This document shows positions 50,432 to 59,267 of a stretch of 64,000 nucleotides of DNA, piece by piece. The notes under the pieces were generated by a model that did not search any database, was not told the DNA's origin, and was given only the letters and a program-made list of their open reading frames with translations. How positions within the stretch are numbered: the first letter of the stretch is position 1; every line of letters begins with the position of its first letter. The position numbers and the translations under genes were made by a program. Source of the stretch: Pseudomonas serbica (GTDB lineage: Bacteria; Pseudomonadota; Gammaproteobacteria; Pseudomonadales; Pseudomonadaceae); contig NZ_JAQIYM010000018.1 in the NCBI RefSeq assembly GCF_028823535.1, positions 55,905 to 119,904 of the forward strand, read 5' to 3'.

Positions 50432-52468
50432 TTACTGCTGGGTGCCGGGCAGCAGTTCAAAGGTAGGTGTAAACGGGGTCATGGCGGCCATCAACCGTTC
50501 GAAGGGCTTGTGGTCGCCTTCGAAGGTGGCTTTACCTGCCGCGACCAGTTGAGCGAAGTTGGTTTTCCTTGCCATCACGCTTTCAAGATCCGAGCGGTTG
50601 AGCGTGATGGTCAGGTCAGCCTTTTTCGCTTGCTGCCCCTTGATGGTGGTCAGCGTTGAATTGCTCAACTCAACCACAAACTGCTCACCGTTGTCGGGTG
50701 TCTTGAGATTCAGGACCAGGTGTTGGTCCGCGACCTTGCTGCCGTCCAGTGCGATGCCAAGGTATTCCAGCCACAACTCGGTGCTCATGGCGCGGATCAT
50801 GTCCGGCCCGGTGGGTTTTGGCGGCACTCCCTTGGGCATGCCATGGCGCAATTCATTCGCTGCGGTGAGAAAGCTGTTGCGCACGCCCGCACTTTCCTTC
50901 TGATAGCCAACCTGCTCGTAGACGTCTGCAAGCAGATCCTTGGCCTGGGTGTTCTGGGGTTCGGCGTACACCAGTTTATTGAGAATTTCATAGGCTTCGC
51001 GGTATTTGCCCTGATCGAACAAGGATTTGCCCTTTGTCATGATCTTGTCCGCGCCCCCCATCATGTCCACGTACAACGGTGCAGAATCTTTCGGCGACAA
51101 CGGCATCAGTGTCGCCGGGTTGGCATCCCAGTAACCCAGGTAGCGGTTGATCACGGCACGGCTGTTGTGCTCTTCGGAGCCGTGATAGCTATGGGTCGCC
51201 CAGTTGTTTTTCAGGCTTTCGGGCAACTTGTAGACGTTATGAATCTCGTTGATGGTGACGCCCTGGTTGGCGGCGTGCAGTACGGCGTTGTTCAGGTTGG
51301 CATAGGCATCGCGTTGCGCGCGCATGACGTCTTGAATTCGCTCATTGCCCCAGCGCGGCCAACTGTGGGCGGCGAACATGACATCGGCCTGTTGTCCGTA
51401 GCGATACAAGGCGTTGTTGATGTTCTTCGACCAGACCAGCGGATCTCGGACCAGGGCTCCGCGCAAGGTGTAGATATTATGGATGGTGCCGACGATGTTT
51501 TCGGCTGCCCAGAAGGCCTTGAATTGCGGGAACCAAGTGTTCATCTCCGCGGGGGCTTCAGTGCCGGGAGTACTTTGGAACTCCATTTCCACGCCGTCGA
51601 TGGTCAGGCTTTCGAAATCTTTCGCGATGTAGCGATTGGGTTCGATCAGCCCCATGTTGCCAATGGAGGCATTTTTTCCGATGGCCATGTCGACATGGCC
51701 ATAGGGGCTGTGCGGCAACATCACGCCGTATTGGAAGAAGGCGCGGCGGGTCATGGCGTTGCCGGCATAGACGTTTTCAGCCACGGCGTGCTCCATGAAA
51801 CCGGTTGGTGCTATGAGCGGGACCTTGCCGCTGCGCACATCGGCTTCATCGACCAGACCGCGGACACCACCGAAATGGTCGGCATGGGAGTGAGAGATCA
51901 CTATCGCCACGACCGGGCGCTTGCCAAGTTTTTCATTGATGAAATCCAGGGCAGCCTTGGCGGTTTCCTTCGACATCAGGGTGTCGAACACGATCCAGCC
52001 CGTATCGCCCTTGATGAAGGTGATGTTGGCCAGGTCAAACCCACGCACTTGGTAAATCTTTTCCGGAACGACCTCATACAGACCGAAGGCCATGTTGAGC
52101 ACTGCCTGGCGCTGCAAGGAAGGATTGATGCTGTCAAAGTCCTTGCCACCGAGCAGGAAGTCATAGCTGCCCATGTTCCAGGCGACATTCCCGGCATCGG
52201 CCATGATCTTGTTGTAGGACGGTGCAGCGATGAAGCCTTTCCTGGCTTCTTCAAAGTCGCGTTGGTCTGTGAACGGAAGTGACTGGCGTACAGCATTCTG
52301 CGCTTCGATGGTGTAGGACGAAGGCGCTTTGCCCTTGCTGTCGAAGTGCGCGTGTTGTGTCGCGGCCGGATCAGTACTTGCGCCGTTTGCATCGGCAGCA
52401 AAGAGGATGGGGCTGATGCCGCTCCCAAGCGTGATTGCCAGTGCCAGATGAAGGGTCTTGTTGTGCAT
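50432..52468 (-). CDS. sdsA: Alkylsulfatase SdsA1-like
   Basis: A 678-residue secreted sec-alkylsulfatase of the SdsA/Pisa1/YjcS family, which hydrolyses SDS-like alkyl sulfates to alcohol plus sulfate. Signal peptide (KTLHLALAITLGSGISPILFAA). The metallo-beta-lactamase domain has the zinc motif SHSHADHFGG (H193, H195, D197, H198). An alkylsulfatase dimerisation domain (about 405-540) and a C-terminal SCP2-like domain (about 560-675, TLTTIKGQQAKKADLTITL) follow. ATG 52468 has AGGAA upstream. It is divergent from sdsB. Confidence 0.93.
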   Translation of the reverse strand: MHNKTLHLALAITLGSGISPILFAADANGASTDPAATQHAHFDSKGKAPSSYTIEAQNAVRQSLPFTDQRDFEEARKGFIAAPSYNKIMADAGNVAWNMGSYDFLLGGKDFDSINPSLQRQAVLNMAFGLYEVVPEKIYQVRGFDLANITFIKGDTGWIVFDTLMSKETAKAALDFINEKLGKRPVVAIVISHSHADHFGGVRGLVDEADVRSGKVPLIAPTGFMEHAVAENVYAGNAMTRRAFFQYGVMLPHSPYGHVDMAIGKNASIGNMGLIEPNRYIAKDFESLTIDGVEMEFQSTPGTEAPAEMNTWFPQFKAFWAAENIVGTIHNIYTLRGALVRDPLVWSKNINNALYRYGQQADVMFAAHSWPRWGNERIQDVMRAQRDAYANLNNAVLHAANQGVTINEIHNVYKLPESLKNNWATHSYHGSEEHNSRAVINRYLGYWDANPATLMPLSPKDSAPLYVDMMGGADKIMTKGKSLFDQGKYREAYEILNKLVYAEPQNTQAKDLLADVYEQVGYQKESAGVRNSFLTAANELRHGMPKGVPPKPTGPDMIRAMSTELWLEYLGIALDGSKVADQHLVLNLKTPDNGEQFVVELSNSTLTTIKGQQAKKADLTITLNRSDLESVMARKTNFAQLVAAGKATFEGDHKPFERLMAAMTPFTPTFELLPGTQQ

Positions 52469-52617
52469 TAAGGGTTCCTGCGCTAAAGGGGGTGACATGA
52501 GCGTCAATGCGCAAACGTGCGCTCGATTGTATTTATTGGGTACGCGTCAACTTGACCCGCCAGGCCATGAATAGCATATTCACTTCATTCCGAAAAATTC
52601 CGTTTCAACCACTTCCG

Positions 52618-52633
52618 ATAACATTAAGGTTAT
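52618..52633. promoter_or_regulatory. Candidate LysR/SdsB operator
   Basis: Dyad ATAAC-N6-GTTAT (52618-52633) in the 168-base sdsA/sdsB intergenic region, three bases before the sdsB start. Size and A/T character suit a LysR-type site. Its position suggests autorepression of sdsB. No experiment or alignment supports it here. Confidence 0.3.
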
Positions 52634-52636
52634 GAC

Positions 52637-53614
52637 ATGACGCCGCGTCGCTTACGTCAGTTTCTGGCGTTGATTGAACATGCCCACTTTGGTCGAGCGG
52701 CCAAAGCGCTGGGGGTTTCCCAGCCGGCGCTGAGCAAAAGCATCCAGTTGCTGGAGAGTGAACTGGGGGTCACGCTGTTTGATCGCCGCACGGATGGCGT
52801 CGTACTGACGGCGTTTGGTCAGTTGCTGCGGGAAAAAAGCCGACGCCTGTTGGTGGCCGAGGAGGATCTGCGGCGCGACATCGCCTTACTGGCGGGAGGC
52901 GATATCGGCGCGCTGAAAGTTGCCTTGGGTCCCTATCCGAGTGTCACCAGCGGATACGCCAGCATCGCGCGTTTGCATGCACGGCATCCGCAGATCAAGG
53001 TCACTGCCCATGTCGCCGGCTGGCGCGAAGTCGCCCATCAGGTCGCCACCGGCGCAGTCGACTTGGGGATCGCCGAAATCAGCACCTTGCAAGGCCGGCA
53101 AGAGTTCACCTGTGAATTGTTGGGTGAGCATGTGGGCCGCCTGTTTTGTCGCCCGGGCCATCCGCTGCTATCGCAAAAACGTCCACCCACCTTGGCGCAA
53201 ACACTCGATTACCCCTGGGTGGCCTCGCGCATTCCGTTGCGACTGGCGACCCATTTGCTTCCGGCAACATTGGGCTGTGCCGGCGCCTACGATCCCTTGA
53301 CGGGTGATTTTGTACCGGCGATCGAAATAGACGTGCCCATGCAAATCGTCAGATTCGTCGAGCACAGTAACGCCCTGGCAGTAGGGAATTTATCGACTTT
53401 TGAGCGAGAGTTCCTCGCTGGCGAAGTCGTACCATTACCCCTCCATGACCTGCCCCTGCGCACCCGCTATGGTTTTATCTATCTGAAAGAGCGCTCACTG
53501 CCGCCCGCAGTGGAGGTTTACATGAATGAGGTGCGGGTTGTAGAGGAGGAAATTTGTCAGCGTGAAATTGTGCTGGCCGAAATGACAAGCGCAGCAAAAA
53601 AGAATCAAGGTTAG
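52637..53614 (+). CDS. sdsB: LysR-type regulator SdsB-like
   Basis: A 325-residue LTTR: HTH at 1-62 (LRQFLALIEHAHFGRAAKAL, GVSQPALSKSIQLLESELG), effector domain from about 90. Its divergent position next to the alkylsulfatase gene is that of P. aeruginosa SdsB1 and SdsA1, where it activates sdsA in response to alkyl sulfates. Identity as SdsB rests on that synteny and overall similarity, not on a unique motif. Start ATG 52637. Confidence 0.88.
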   Translation: MTPRRLRQFLALIEHAHFGRAAKALGVSQPALSKSIQLLESELGVTLFDRRTDGVVLTAFGQLLREKSRRLLVAEEDLRRDIALLAGGDIGALKVALGPYPSVTSGYASIARLHARHPQIKVTAHVAGWREVAHQVATGAVDLGIAEISTLQGRQEFTCELLGEHVGRLFCRPGHPLLSQKRPPTLAQTLDYPWVASRIPLRLATHLLPATLGCAGAYDPLTGDFVPAIEIDVPMQIVRFVEHSNALAVGNLSTFEREFLAGEVVPLPLHDLPLRTRYGFIYLKERSLPPAVEVYMNEVRVVEEEICQREIVLAEMTSAAKKNQG

Positions 53615-53740
53615 TGGTTCGCCTGCCGAAATCTCATGCACTTTGGCGATTGCGCGGGATATTCAAGAACGCAACGCCGCGTGACTGAGCTATACCCAAG
53701 ACTCCCCCCACCGCACTTCTTCCACTCTTGGAGGTTGGCA

Positions 53741-54193
53741 ATGAAACTCCGTCCCCTGCTGTCAGCGCTATTGATCACCGCATCGCTCTTCGGTTGCTCC
53801 AGTTCATCACACCACCAGTCAATGAATCTTCCTTTGCCAGCGACCCAGAAAAATCCTGGTCATACCGCCACGACCACATTGACCGGCGAAGGCAATCAAA
53901 CCAATTTTGATTTCTACATAACTGGCGTTCCAAACGGAACCATCTTGCCGCCGCGCATCTACACCTTCATCAACAAAGGCAGTTGTCAGCAACCTGGGCC
54001 AGCCGCGTTCGCAATGAACGATAAGGTCAACACTGAACCCAATGCAGGAACCGGTGGATGGACCTTTTACAGAAGCGCGCCGATACCCCTGCCAGACCTG
54101 CTTTCCGGCAAGTACTCGGTTGTTGTGCGTACTTCACCCGAGGACGGCAACGCCGATATTTTCTGCGGCGATGTTGTACACGCGACTCGATGA
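53741..54193 (+). CDS. Small exported lipoprotein
   Basis: A 150-residue lipoprotein: signal peptide KLRPLLSALLITASLFGC with a lipobox LFGC, then a Ser/Thr-rich linker and a beta-rich domain (FDFYITGVPNGTILPPRIY, YSVVVRTSPED). GGAGG precedes ATG 53741. It resembles an immunoglobulin- or CHRD-like beta sandwich but no family is named. It lies between sdsB and the arylsulfatase; a role with sulfate esters is only suggested by position. Confidence 0.8.
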   Translation: MKLRPLLSALLITASLFGCSSSSHHQSMNLPLPATQKNPGHTATTTLTGEGNQTNFDFYITGVPNGTILPPRIYTFINKGSCQQPGPAAFAMNDKVNTEPNAGTGGWTFYRSAPIPLPDLLSGKYSVVVRTSPEDGNADIFCGDVVHATR

Positions 54194-54500
54194 ATCGCCT
54201 GTAGTCATTTGAGTCGACCCATTCTAAGTGGCGATTGTATTTTCCCTATACATGGTGATGTTGATCCAGTTTGTAATCCTGGCGTTACATCAGCCACTAA
54301 AACACTGCAATCGCCCGCTCATTTGAAAAAAACCGCACTAGACTCCTTCCTGCGCCTTAATCCGTGCACGGTCATGCAACAAGGGGGAAATGATTCTGTA
54401 CGCAGTACCTAGGCTGATTACTCGGTGGTCAATGCACCAAGGGTCAACATTGATGTGCACTCATCACCCGGTTCCCACATGAAACAACGAGGAATCCTGG
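54194..54500. other. Intergenic region upstream of the arylsulfatase
   Basis: About 307 bases with no supported gene. A 67-codon frame (54209-54412) has no ribosome site or recognisable product. The segment is A/T-richer than its neighbours and should contain the arylsulfatase promoter. No repeat or terminator was seen. Confidence 0.45.
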
Positions 54501-56159
54501 ATGGAACAGCTATCGGATCGTTTCAAATTCTCTCTGGTGTTTGCCACTCTTTTGTCCTTGACCGGATTTGCCCACGCAGCCCAGACGGAAAAGACCAACA
54601 TTCTGTTTATCGTCTCCGACGATACCGGCTATGGCGACCTGGGCCCCTATGGCGGTGGGGTCGGTCGAGGCATGCCGACGCCCAGCATCGATCAGTTGGC
54701 GGCAGAAGGGGTCACTTTTTACTCTTTTTATGCCCAGCCAAGCTGCACACCGGGTCGGGCGGCCATGCAGACCGGGCGTATTCCCAATCGTAGCGGTATG
54801 ACCACCGTGGCCTTCCAGGGCCAGGGCGGTGGCTTGCCAGCCGCCGAGTGGACATTGGCATCGGTGTTGAAAACCGGCGGCTACGACACCTACTTCACCG
54901 GCAAGTGGCACTTGGGCGAAGCCGATTATGCGCTGCCCAATGCCCAGGGTTACGACGTGATGAAGTACGTCGGCCTGTACCACCTCAACGCCTACACCTA
55001 CGCAGACCCCACCTGGTTCCCGGACATGGATCCGCAAACCCGCGAGATGTTCCAGAGGGTCACCAAGGGCGCATTGTCCGGCAAGGCGGGGGAAAAACCG
55101 GTCGAAGAATTCAAGGTCAACGGCCAGTACGTGGACACCCCTGTCGTAGACGGCAAACCCGGCGTGGTCGGCATTCCGTTCTTTGACAACTACGTGGAAA
55201 AAGCCGCCCTGGAGTTTCTCGACACCGCAGCCAAATCGGACAAGCCGTTCTTCATCAACGTCAACTTCATGAAAGTGCACCAGCCCAACATGCCGGCACC
55301 GGAGTTCGTTCACAAGTCCATGTCCAAGTCCAAGTACGCCGACTCTGTCGTCGAACTCGATACCCACATCGGCCGCATCATGGACAAGCTCAAGGCGCTG
55401 GGCCTGGATAAGAACACCTTGGTGGTCTACACCACGGACAACGGGGCCTGGCAGGATGTTTATCCCGACGCCGGCTACACCCCGTTCCGCGGCACCAAGG
55501 GCACGGTGCGTGAAGGCGGCAACCGGGTACCGGCCATTGCCGTCTGGCCAGACAAGATCAAGCCCGACACCAAAAACCACGAAATGCTTGGTGGCCTGGA
55601 CTTGATGGCGACGTTCGCTTCTGTCGCTGGCGTGAAGTTGCCGGAAAAAGATCGCGAAGGTCAGCCCATCATCTTCGACAGTTACGACATGACCCCGGTA
55701 CTCACCGGCAGTGGCCCTTCTCCGCGCAAGGAGTGGTTCTACTTCACCGAGAACGAACTGTCACCGGGGGCAGCCCGTGTCGGCAACTACAAGGCCGTGT
55801 TCAACCTGCGCGGTGACGATGGCGCGCAAACCGGCGGCTTGGCGGTGGACACCAACCTGGGGTGGAAAGGCGCAGAAAAATACGTGGCCACCGTGCCCCA
55901 GGTCTTTGACTTGTGGCAAGACCCGCAAGAGCGCTATGACCTGTTCATGAACAACTTCACCGAGCGCACCTGGACGATGGTGCCGATCACGGGCGCAATC
56001 ATCAAGTTGATGAAAACCTACGTCGATTACCCACCGCGCAAACTGCAAAGCATGGGTTATGACGGGCCGATCGAGCTGTCGCAGTACCAGAAATTCCAGT
56101 ACGTGCGTGACACCCTGAAAAAAGAAGGGATCAACCTGCCGATGCCAGCGGGTAACTGA
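54501..56159 (+). CDS. Arylsulfatase (Cys-type), exported
   Basis: A 552-residue sulfatase of the alkaline phosphatase superfamily. The signature PSCTPGRAAMQTGR gives the active-site C82, P84 and R86; C82 is converted to formylglycine in this class. Metal ligands include D40 and D41 (SDDTGYGDLG). Other motifs: TGKWHLGEADY and TTDNGAWQD. A Sec-type signal peptide (RFKFSLVFATLLSLTGFAHA) precedes, so it acts in the periplasm. ATG 54501 has GAGGA upstream. It is near sdsA and probably releases sulfate from sulfate esters; the true substrate is unknown. Confidence 0.92.
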   Translation: MEQLSDRFKFSLVFATLLSLTGFAHAAQTEKTNILFIVSDDTGYGDLGPYGGGVGRGMPTPSIDQLAAEGVTFYSFYAQPSCTPGRAAMQTGRIPNRSGMTTVAFQGQGGGLPAAEWTLASVLKTGGYDTYFTGKWHLGEADYALPNAQGYDVMKYVGLYHLNAYTYADPTWFPDMDPQTREMFQRVTKGALSGKAGEKPVEEFKVNGQYVDTPVVDGKPGVVGIPFFDNYVEKAALEFLDTAAKSDKPFFINVNFMKVHQPNMPAPEFVHKSMSKSKYADSVVELDTHIGRIMDKLKALGLDKNTLVVYTTDNGAWQDVYPDAGYTPFRGTKGTVREGGNRVPAIAVWPDKIKPDTKNHEMLGGLDLMATFASVAGVKLPEKDREGQPIIFDSYDMTPVLTGSGPSPRKEWFYFTENELSPGAARVGNYKAVFNLRGDDGAQTGGLAVDTNLGWKGAEKYVATVPQVFDLWQDPQERYDLFMNNFTERTWTMVPITGAIIKLMKTYVDYPPRKLQSMGYDGPIELSQYQKFQYVRDTLKKEGINLPMPAGN

Positions 56160-56288
56160 GCAGACCGGCGAAACATGGCGGCCTCATCAGGGGTCGCCAC
56201 TTCGCGAGCAGCGGGTAATGGAGCGATGGAAAATGACAGCTAAGCTTCCTCTGGAGTAAGCCCTTCACTCCAGCCTCGGGGGGAGCCA

Positions 56289-56561
56289 ATGAAACGCTTC
56301 GTCATGCTCATCACCATCACTTTGCTGACCACTGCTTGCCAGTCGGATGATTACGGCATCACCAAACTTGATAATTGTGTCTGCTATAAAACACCCGAGG
56401 GACAACACATACAACTCTCGCAAGTGGCATCAATAGATCCCGACACGTTGCAGGAAAATTTCTCACATTGCGTTTGCCGAGCCTTGATTGACCTGAAGAA
56501 GGTCGATGATCCGGGTAAGTTCTTCGTGCCAGGAACCGAAATTAAAACTCAAATCAAATAA
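56289..56561 (+). CDS. Small cysteine-rich lipoprotein
   Basis: A 90-residue lipoprotein: signal peptide KRFVMLITITLLTTAC with lipobox TTAC at residue 17. The mature part has four further cysteines in two CVC motifs (DNCVCYKTP and SHCVCRALID), which could form disulfides or bind metal. ATG 56289 follows GGGGAG at good distance. No family recognised. Downstream is the convergent patatin gene, 19 bases away. Confidence 0.75.
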   Translation: MKRFVMLITITLLTTACQSDDYGITKLDNCVCYKTPEGQHIQLSQVASIDPDTLQENFSHCVCRALIDLKKVDDPGKFFVPGTEIKTQIK

Positions 56562-56580
56562 GGGCCTTGTGTCGGCAGCC

Positions 56581-57789
56581 TCATAGTCCGGGGATTTGCC
56601 GGCTTTCGTTCGGCGACGATTTATGCCACGGATAGCCCTTCGCGCTGAGTTGAAAGGCGTAATCGAACAATCGCTTCATGTACTCGCCATCGAATTTGCG
56701 AGTGCGCGGAAAATCAAAGTCGGCGCCAATGTAGGCCAGGTTGAAGTCGGCTCCATCCTGCTGCGCCATACGGTAAATCCGCTCTAGGTCGCTGATCCCC
56801 TGGGTTTGGATCAATGCACTGATGGCTCGTCCGCCGATGCTCAAGGTACGGCGCTTGGTCCCGGACCACTGCGGCTCCAGTGTCCCATTTCGAATGACAT
56901 AGAAATGCCGTTCCCGTCGCAAAGGTACTCCGGCGGCCCGGTTCAGCCCCACCAAGGTGCCAGGTGGGTAAAGGAACACTTGGGTGATTACCCCGCCGTC
57001 GACGTGCATTTCATGAAACTGTTGGCCATCTACTTCCACATCGATCATGACGGGCGAGACGGCACCGGGAATACTCATTGACGCGAGCATGATGTTGCGA
57101 AACAGATCGAGCGCTCCCGGTGCCTGGCTTGCCGCAATGGCGCCCATGTTCCAGGTGACGGGTCGTCCTGAATCAAGATCGGTTGTGCCGATCAGCAGGA
57201 TTCGTCCTGTGGCGTACTGCGCCGCGATCGCCGCGAGAATCTCTGCCGTGACGTAGGTTGAAATGAGCCGCGACAGTGGCTTGCTGTCCGCTATACCGTC
57301 GCTGGCAAGACGGGTCAGCACACTTCGCGGATGAAAGATGTCTTTTGGACCGATCGCATTGGAGACATACCGAATCACGCCGTCGTGCTCAGGGCCCAGG
57401 TAAGCGAACGGGGCGATCAAAGCGCCCGCGCTGATACCCGTGACGACCTTGAACATGGGCCGGGTTCCATGGGTGGTCCATCCAGCAATCAGCCCCGCTG
57501 CGAATGCGCCTGCATCGCCGCCGCCGGAAACGGCCAGCATGCTTGCCAGCGGCAGGATGTCGTTCGGCTTCCCGGCCTCGGCGAGCCTCTCGCTTTCTCG
57601 TTTGTTGGCCTGAACCGCATCCTGGATGAACGGCGTCAGGTCGTGGTCCAACCGGTAGCGAGCATCGGGAATGCCAGGGATGACCGCTTTGTCCGTCAAG
57701 GTTGGCGGTACAGCGTCACGCCGAGGCAGACACGCTTGAAGAAACATGTCCAGGGTCGACTCGCCGGGTTTGAGCGGGAACGGTTTCAA
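56581..57789 (-). CDS. Patatin-like phospholipase family protein
   Basis: A 402-residue serine lipase. The oxyanion loop is SGGGDAGAFAAG (88-99), the nucleophile Ser120 is in TGISAGAL, and the Asp of the dyad is D264 in VDGG. The N-terminal ~80 residues and a C-terminal ~100-residue tail (FDGEYMKRLFDYAFQLSAKG) flank the patatin core. No signal peptide is obvious, though LQACLP near residue 20 might be a remnant lipobox. The start is a TTG at 57789 with a strong GGAGGAGG site. No partner gene. Confidence 0.88.
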   Translation of the reverse strand: MKPFPLKPGESTLDMFLQACLPRRDAVPPTLTDKAVIPGIPDARYRLDHDLTPFIQDAVQANKRESERLAEAGKPNDILPLASMLAVSGGGDAGAFAAGLIAGWTTHGTRPMFKVVTGISAGALIAPFAYLGPEHDGVIRYVSNAIGPKDIFHPRSVLTRLASDGIADSKPLSRLISTYVTAEILAAIAAQYATGRILLIGTTDLDSGRPVTWNMGAIAASQAPGALDLFRNIMLASMSIPGAVSPVMIDVEVDGQQFHEMHVDGGVITQVFLYPPGTLVGLNRAAGVPLRRERHFYVIRNGTLEPQWSGTKRRTLSIGGRAISALIQTQGISDLERIYRMAQQDGADFNLAYIGADFDFPRTRKFDGEYMKRLFDYAFQLSAKGYPWHKSSPNESRQIPGL

Positions 57790-58010
57790 AACACCTCCTC
57801 CGGCCCCTGCAGTCGGATCATTCGAACACCAGGTCGCTCATTTTGCGCTCGTTTAGCGGATAAAAAAACTTATTGAGGGGGCAACGATGCCAAGCGTCCG
57901 CTTATGAATTTTTTCGCTCGCTCGTGTCGCTCACCGTAAGCCTCATCAGTAATGCGGAGGTAGTAAGTCGCAACCAACTTTGGCGAGCCAAAATACCTCT
58001 TGCCTAGTCG

Positions 58011-58418
58011 TTAAAATAGCCGGGTGATCTCATTCAAGATTCGATCCTGGGTTTGAGTACTTGGCCTTTTGCGATAAGCCACTGCGAAAAAAGCCACGCC
58101 TTCGTAGTCGCAGCGAATTGAAAAGGTCATGCCTTCACGCAATCCATAAACAGATCGTTCTCCTGTTTCAACAAAATACCTAGCCTTAATCAGAGCCGCT
58201 CTGGCGTGCTCCAGACAGCCTGTTTGGCTAAGTGAGTGCTGGAGCCAACTAGTTGTGACTCGCACAGACGACGTCTCGCTGTCATCGATAGGTGGACGAG
58301 TGATTTCTTTTGCAGGCGCACTATAGTTCTCATCGCTGGTGCAAGCGGTCAGCCCCATTGAGATAACACCCAGTAAAAAACCAAATCGAACGTTCGAATG
58401 CCTCAGTGGATTTCGCAT
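58011..58418 (-). CDS. Hypothetical lipoprotein
   Basis: A 135-residue protein with an N-terminal basic stretch, a hydrophobic helix and a lipobox (VISMGLTAC, Cys26), so it is probably a lipoprotein. The mature part has Cys68 and Cys104 (GCLEHAR; RCDYEGV), which may form a disulfide, and ends in a helical, charged region. No family recognised. The 220 bases upstream of the patatin start contain no other supported gene. Confidence 0.7.
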   Translation of the reverse strand: MRNPLRHSNVRFGFLLGVISMGLTACTSDENYSAPAKEITRPPIDDSETSSVRVTTSWLQHSLSQTGCLEHARAALIKARYFVETGERSVYGLREGMTFSIRCDYEGVAFFAVAYRKRPSTQTQDRILNEITRLF

Positions 58419-58520
58419 CGTGGGGCTTACCTTCGACGAGCTGCAATGAATGAAGTGGCAACTACTAACGTAATAGCGGGTTTCTGATCTTTTGCCAACG
58501 GCCAGCCTTTCGGAAACTGC

Positions 58521-58979
58521 TCACTCCAACAACGACACCAATCGCGGCTCAATCAGACCGCTTTCCAGTTCGAGCACTGCCAACGTCACCGGCAGCTTGA
58601 ACCGTCTCGGCCCCGCGCTGCCTGGGTTTAGAAAGAGCCGTTCCCCGCTCCATTCGATGCGTGGTTTGTGGGAATGCCCGGTAATCACCAGCCTTGTACC
58701 TGCATCCAGCAATGCCGGAACATCGGCCATGTCATGGGCCAGCAAGGTCTGCCACCCATTGAGTTCGAAACACAGGTGATCGGCGATGTGCGCCGCCCAC
58801 GGGGCCGCCTGGTCATTGTTCCCACGCACGACATACAGCGGCGCAATCTCCGACAGTTGTTCGAGAATTTGCGCTTTGCCGATGTCGCCGGCGTGAATGA
58901 TCCGCTCACAGCCCTGCAACGCCGCGAGAGCTTCAGCGCGGAGCAAGCCGTGGGTATCGGAGATCACGCCTACTTTCAT
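58521..58979 (-). CDS. Metallophosphoesterase (YfcE family)
   Basis: A 152-residue phosphodiesterase. Motifs: GVISDTHGLLR (D8 and H10), HAGDIGK, VRGNND, and VITGHSHKPR with LNPGSAGPRR. These ligate two metals (Mn or similar). Members such as YfcE cleave phosphodiesters; the natural substrate is unknown. ATG 58979 has GGAG eight bases upstream. It is monocistronic. Confidence 0.9.
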   Translation of the reverse strand: MKVGVISDTHGLLRAEALAALQGCERIIHAGDIGKAQILEQLSEIAPLYVVRGNNDQAAPWAAHIADHLCFELNGWQTLLAHDMADVPALLDAGTRLVITGHSHKPRIEWSGERLFLNPGSAGPRRFKLPVTLAVLELESGLIEPRLVSLLE

Positions 58980-58993
58980 GCAAGGCTCCAGGA

Positions 58994-59200
58994 ATGAATA
59001 CAGCTAACCATAGCGGTGTTTGCATGTTCCGGGATCAGCTGCTTGACTCACTCCGGCACACTGGCAACGACCCGGATGTTCGCCCGCCTACCTTAACCCA
59101 TGCCATGCAATGGACTCCTATGAACACAATAGCCATCCAGGGTTCGCTGTGCACTGCCTTGGCCGAGTCCGGCTTGATCGACGATCTGCACTTTCGTTGA
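58994..59200 (+). pseudogene. Possible remnant of a RibD-like dihydrofolate reductase-family gene
   Basis: A 68-codon frame whose last ~25 residues (NTIAIQGSLCTALAESGLID, then DLHF) resemble the conserved GS...L...GLIDEL segment of RibD C-terminal domain proteins. That similarity is a hint only: the rest does not align by eye and the frame stops where the domain should continue. It could also be a spurious frame in the 288-base gap before gltS. Confidence 0.25.
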
Positions 59201-59267
59201 CCCAGGTCTGTAAGCCGTACGATTTCCTCTGGATAATATTTTTTTCAGGTTTTTCAATAGGCTATAG

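Noticed and set aside
50720..52282. 520-codon plus-strand frame opposite sdsA
   Set aside because: Antisense shadow; sdsA on the minus strand carries the zinc motif and signal peptide.
54209..54412. 67-codon frame between the lipoprotein and arylsulfatase
   Set aside because: No ribosome site, no recognisable sequence.
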